Assembly: GCF_003002925.1 (NCBI RefSeq)
Contig: NZ_PVTK01000007.1
Location: 153,383-217,382 of the forward strand
From: Vreelandella songnenensis
GTDB lineage: Bacteria; Pseudomonadota; Gammaproteobacteria; Pseudomonadales; Halomonadaceae
Reading direction: 5' to 3'
DNA: 64,000 nucleotides
In this document: in pieces, positions 60,651-64,000 of the stretch
How the letters are laid out: the number at the start of each line of letters is the position of its first letter
How positions within the stretch are numbered: position 1 is the stretch's first letter
Notes under the pieces: generated by a model
What the model saw: only the letters and a program-made list of their open reading frames with translations
Told to the model about the DNA's origin: nothing
Databases searched by the model: none
Program-made: the position numbers and the translations under genes

Positions 60651-62442
60651 AATGCACGCTCAGAAAACCCGCCCGTCCGGCATTGAGATAATCAGCGCCA
60701 TCAAACGAGCGCGTGGTGATGTAATCCTGATCCAATACGTTCTCCAGTGTAAGGCGCGCGCTCCAGAGCGGCGCAAACTGCCAGCCCCCGCGCAGGTTGA
60801 TAATCCCATAGCCACCCATCCGGCTCTGATTTTGCGCATCCCGGTAACGGTGGTTTTGCGCTGCCCACGAGCCGCCCAGCGACCACTCGGCCAGCTCGCG
60901 ATCCAGGTCCAGGCGCAGGCTTTGCGTCGCCCGGTTCTGCAGGCGATTGCCGGTCAGGCGGTTTTCCGGATCGGTATAGGTGAGTGCCAAGGCTAACGTC
61001 CACTGCTCAATTTCCATACCGCCAGCAAGCTCGGCGCCGCGAATGCGCGAGGTGGGCACGTTGAACTGCTCGCCCTGCCCGGCAATCAGGTTGTCGATAT
61101 CGGTCTGGTAGAGCGCGGCGTCCCAGAACCAGTGCGCGTACTGGCCGCGCACGCCCGCCTCCAGGGTATCGGAGGTTTCCGGCTCGAGATCCGGGTTGCC
61201 GAAGTCCGGATAAAACAGCTGATTGTAAGTGGGCGCGTTGAAAGCCGTGCCGTAACTGGCGCGCAGGGTATGGTGAGCATCGACATCGAACCCTACCGCC
61301 ACACTTCCGGTGAGTTCATCGCCGTAGCGTGCGTTGCTGTCAAAGCGTGCGCTTGCCTGCAGGGTAAACGGAGCAAAATCGAACAGCGCCTGGGTGAACA
61401 CCGCCCTGTTGTCGCGGCTGGTTTCATTATAGTCGACGGTGCTTTCAACCTTGTCTTCGCTGTACTCGGCGCCGGCGATGAATTCATGCACACCGGCGGT
61501 GAAGGTGTTCTCCCACCGCGCGGTGCGAATCTGCGTATCGAAGGTGGAGTCGCCGAAGGTGTCGACATTGTCGCTTTCATCACGCGCCTCGGAGAGTGTC
61601 ACCCGCGAGCGCCAGTGATCGACCACGGGTATTTCAGCGTAAACGCCCGCCACCTGCTGAACGAAGTCGTTCTCGCCATCATCGTACTCATTGTTGCCCC
61701 GGGCGCGCAGGGCCAGCACGCCAAGCTCGGCGCCGCTATTGAAGGTGTGCGATACCCGGGCCAGCGCCGTGGTGTTGTCAAACCCCTTGTCGTCGCCGCC
61801 CTGGCGCACGGGCTCACCGTCGGTATTGAAGTGGCTGGCGGCAAAGCTGTAGCGGGTGCCGCCCTCGGCCCCGCTGATACCAGCGCTGGTCCGGGCCGTG
61901 TTGAACGAGCCGCCACCGAAGGAGAAGCGCGGCGCGGGGCCGTCGTCATCCGCCTGATGAGTAAACAGCTGAATTACACCGCCAATGGCGTCAGCACCGT
62001 ACAGGCTGCCCCGCGGGCCGCGCAGGATTTCGGCGCGTTCGAACATGCGCGGGTCGAGCGTCGACCAGGCCGCGCCACCGCTGGTCGCGGAGCGCAAGCG
62101 GATACCATCGATCAGGAGTACGTTCTGACCGCTGCCGGTACCGCGCACATAGACGCTGCTGTTTTTACCAAAGCTGCCGTTGGTGCTGACATCTACCCCC
62201 GGCTGGCCACGCAGCAGGTCGGTCATGCTTACCGGGTCCTGGCGGCGCAGCGCGGCTTCATCCAGCACGGTGATGGAGGACAGGCTCTGCGCAGCGGTGC
62301 GCGGGGCGAGCGCTGCCGTCACCACGACCGGATCAAGCGCCTGCGACGTTGACGAACGGGGTTCGACCGCCTGGGCATGAGCCGCCACGGGCAGTGCAGC
62401 CAGGCTGGCAAGCAGCGAGGCGGCATAAAAATGCTTGGACAT
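60640..62442 (-). CDS. btuB: TonB-dependent cobalamin receptor BtuB
   Basis: Outer-membrane receptor of 600 residues. The signal peptide is cleaved after AAHAQ/A. A TonB box (LDPVVVTAALA) follows, then the plug domain (about 45-165, with SMTDLLRGQPGVDVS and LIDGIRLRSAT) and a 22-strand barrel, with RASYGTAFNAPTYNQLFYP near the middle. It ends SVHFGQ, so the last aromatic residue is not terminal. The frame is open upstream to 62628 through the riboswitch, but 62442 is the signal-peptide start. It is controlled by the cobalamin riboswitch. Confidence 0.92.
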   Translation of the reverse strand: MSKHFYAASLLASLAALPVAAHAQAVEPRSSTSQALDPVVVTAALAPRTAAQSLSSITVLDEAALRRQDPVSMTDLLRGQPGVDVSTNGSFGKNSSVYVRGTGSGQNVLLIDGIRLRSATSGGAAWSTLDPRMFERAEILRGPRGSLYGADAIGGVIQLFTHQADDDGPAPRFSFGGGSFNTARTSAGISGAEGGTRYSFAASHFNTDGEPVRQGGDDKGFDNTTALARVSHTFNSGAELGVLALRARGNNEYDDGENDFVQQVAGVYAEIPVVDHWRSRVTLSEARDESDNVDTFGDSTFDTQIRTARWENTFTAGVHEFIAGAEYSEDKVESTVDYNETSRDNRAVFTQALFDFAPFTLQASARFDSNARYGDELTGSVAVGFDVDAHHTLRASYGTAFNAPTYNQLFYPDFGNPDLEPETSDTLEAGVRGQYAHWFWDAALYQTDIDNLIAGQGEQFNVPTSRIRGAELAGGMEIEQWTLALALTYTDPENRLTGNRLQNRATQSLRLDLDRELAEWSLGGSWAAQNHRYRDAQNQSRMGGYGIINLRGGWQFAPLWSARLTLENVLDQDYITTRSFDGADYLNAGRAGFLSVHFGQ

Positions 62443-62560
62443 GAAAGGTGGTCCCTTGCACGCTGTGCCAACCCGCACAGCGAGATTTTTTATCACCTGA
62501 CGCAGAGGAACACATAAAAGTGTTTGCGCCCGGCCTGTTTGGCTCGATGCCGTTTCTTTC

Positions 62561-62738
62561 AGGCCGGTCTCCGGGCTGACAAGCGAAGCGCACCACACTT
62601 CCAAGCACTCACCTTCCCATGCGTTCATGCAGCACAGTGGTAACGAGGGCTCTTGACTTGATCACCGTTGCGGGGGCAGCGTTGGATTGAACACCAACTT
62701 CCCGTTTCACCAGCGGCCTTGGCCGCCGACACCTGAAA
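62561..62738 (-). promoter_or_regulatory. Cobalamin riboswitch upstream of btuB
   Basis: On the minus strand the sequence has the conserved order of a B12 element: CAGGTG at the 5' end, GAAACGGGAA and GGTG, AATCCAACGCTGCCCCCGC, the TACCACTG box (a near match to GCCACTG), GGGAAGGTGAG and, at the 3' end, CAGCCCGGAGACCGGCC. It ends about 120 bases before the btuB start. Adenosylcobalamin binding normally blocks translation or terminates transcription, so uptake genes should fall when B12 is plentiful. Confidence 0.93.
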
Positions 62739-62995
62739 GAGCGCGTAAACTAGCAACTTGGCGTGACGCGGTCAATTTAACGTGTGCATGGAAAGTACTG
62801 GAATCACGCCTCTTAAAGCGCTTTTCAGGAGTTTAAAGGTTAAATGGATGCACATCTCTCTTTCATCCGTCACAGCAGCACATCAAAGGCATGAACCCGA
62901 ATCAGGCTGCGTGTAGTTTCTAAAGGGGAACGAAGGGTAGACCTTTTGACTGGCCACGGGTAACGCCGGGTAAAGCTCACATATACACTCCGCCG
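62739..62995. other. Intergenic region upstream of the cobalamin riboswitch
   Basis: About 257 bases. It must carry the btuB promoter on the minus strand. No gene, repeat or clear promoter boxes could be assigned. Confidence 0.3.
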
Positions 62996-63721
62996 TCACA
63001 GATGAAACTTTTCTTCTACAATCTCGATATCTGGAAGGTTGCTTGTCAAAAAACCCAACACTTTATCGCGCTCACCTTTCTTGCAATAAATCTCCCTGAT
63101 ACCCTCCGGTATCATTTCGTCCATTTCAGGGTGATACCAAGGCACATTCAAACCAATGATATCTCGTCCCGGATAAAGGTAAACTTTATCAGCTTTACGC
63201 CAATCGTAGTCGTGGTGTTGCATACCATGCAGTTCTTGATAACCTTTTGATGTCCCCATCATCCAGGCTGCAAAGCCCATTAGCAGCGGCCCCAGGCTGG
63301 TAATGAGCAGTGACGGATCCATAAGTATCAGCACTAGAACAATTGGCATCGAGATAATAGCCAACCATTTTAAAAATGGTTTCAAAGCCTCCATCTGGGG
63401 TTTCCAGGAACATTCCTCTGCATGCTGGCCTGTAAACCGGTAGACTAGTATTGAGGTCTGATGTGTCATACTCATAGCAATTAAAATAAGTAAAAAGTAC
63501 ATCCCAAACCCTAGTAATAGAGAGAAAAGTAAGGTTTCAGCCATAAGGGATGAAATATAGGCTAACCCTATATAAAAAACCATTAGCACAGATAATAATA
63601 TATTTGCCACAAATGTATTATAATTACGCGCTCTAACCTGCCAGCTTACGACGGCAGGCTCATCCGTATATTTCCATGGTATCTGAGAGATATAGTCCTG
63701 TTTAGGTTGTACAAACCACAT
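62996..63721 (-). CDS. Hypothetical membrane protein
   Basis: Protein of 241 residues, not recognised. Four hydrophobic segments lie at about 38-60, 64-86, 118-135 and 138-152. The hydrophilic tail contains VYLYPGRDIIGLNVPWYHPEMDEMIP, then YCKKGERDKVLGFLTSNLPDIEIVEE, which looks like a cytosolic soluble domain. The gene has lower GC than the cobalamin cluster and lies between it and an insertion sequence. No operon partner is seen. Confidence 0.7.
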   Translation of the reverse strand: MWFVQPKQDYISQIPWKYTDEPAVVSWQVRARNYNTFVANILLSVLMVFYIGLAYISSLMAETLLFSLLLGFGMYFLLILIAMSMTHQTSILVYRFTGQHAEECSWKPQMEALKPFLKWLAIISMPIVLVLILMDPSLLITSLGPLLMGFAAWMMGTSKGYQELHGMQHHDYDWRKADKVYLYPGRDIIGLNVPWYHPEMDEMIPEGIREIYCKKGERDKVLGFLTSNLPDIEIVEEKFHL

Positions 63722-63811
63722 ATCAATATCCTTACTCTTCTAAATTCATGGGCACCGTGATTTCAAAGCGCGCGGGCAGGCTGATGCCGTGGCCCCGACG
63801 TCACCCCATCT

Positions 63812-64000
63812 TCAGTAGCAGCCGGGTTTAGAGTCAGAAGTTACTTTATCGTGTTTTAACACCAGTTGCTCGGCATAGGCTGAAGGTGTCAGTCCGCCAA
63901 GACTCTTCTTCGGTCTTTCTTCGTTGTACTCCCGGCGCCATGCTTCGATGACAACCTTGGCGTGATGAAGGCTGGTGAACCAATGCTCATTCAGACATTC
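63812..64000 (-). mobile_element. IS3-family transposase (OrfB) C-terminal part, cut by window end
   Basis: The last 62 codons of an integrase-type transposase are visible and run off the window. NEHWFTSLHHAKVVIEAWRREYNE, which includes the catalytic Glu region of the DDE domain, and ERPKKSLGGLTPSAYAEQL are typical of IS3-family OrfB. The stop is at 63812. A terminal inverted repeat could not be identified in the 90 bases between the stop and the adjacent gene, so the end of the element is not defined. Confidence 0.85.

Noticed and set aside
61132..62352. 406-codon open frame antisense to btuB
   Set aside because: No motif and fully covered by the TonB receptor gene.
1..64000. CRISPR arrays, tRNA and rRNA genes, prophage modules
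   Set aside because: None was found by eye; no regularly spaced repeats, cloverleaf-like sequences or phage structural genes were seen.

Overview
The window looks like chromosomal DNA of a halophilic gammaproteobacterium of the Halomonadaceae (Halomonas or a close relative). This is inferred from the GC-rich coding style, the gene families and the gene order, not from a database search. Most of it is ordinary chromosome. The less ordinary parts lie at about 32.5-39 kb and at two small remnants near 21.8 and 27.7 kb.

Layout. 1-6.1 kb: the end of an oligopeptide ABC importer operon (permease, permease, ATPase, ATPase), a HypT-like LysR regulator and a PepQ-type prolidase, which together suggest peptide uptake and hydrolysis. 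6.2-15.2 kb: OmpW porin, a possible small RNA with its own terminator, a short-chain dehydrogenase, a MoxR/VWA pair, RidA, cobyric acid synthase CobQ and a NalP-like surface lipoprotein subtilisin. 15.2-31.8 kb: mostly single genes (glutaminase, macrodomain, Ada-like methyltransferase, LysE exporter, AraC regulators, FosA-like glyoxalase, L,D-transpeptidase, MscS channel, SugE, RhlE).

32.5-39 kb is the accessory part. A Rho paralogue without the N-terminal RNA-binding domain and a GFA-family gene form a duplicated two-gene unit. One copy keeps Rho and has lost GFA; the other keeps GFA and has lost Rho. A 622-residue secreted protein of unknown family lies between the copies. To the right is a GC-poor stretch with a YefM/YoeB toxin-antitoxin pair, a DUF2971 gene and a gene resembling pPIWI-associated nucleases. 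These are separated by imperfect palindromes that look like integron attC sites, with stop codons in or next to the terminal boxes and starts just after them. No integrase is present, so this reads as a small CALIN-like cassette cluster, possibly with a defence role.

40.1-62.7 kb is a nearly complete late cobalamin cluster of the oxygen-dependent pathway: CobF, CobM, CobE, CobL, CobK, CobJ, CobI, CobH, CobG, CobN, CobW, CobB, CobO and a fused ChlI-ChlD chelatase partner. It is followed by a FecCD-type permease/ATPase pair and by the convergent btuB-btuF-btuC-btuD uptake operon, which is headed by a cobalamin riboswitch. Most genes overlap by 1-17 bases. cobK alone is inverted, and its start codon overlaps that of cobL. 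CobQ sits 28 kb away. CobA and the nucleotide-loop assembly genes are not in the window. The window closes with an unknown membrane protein and the 3' end of an IS3-family transposase.
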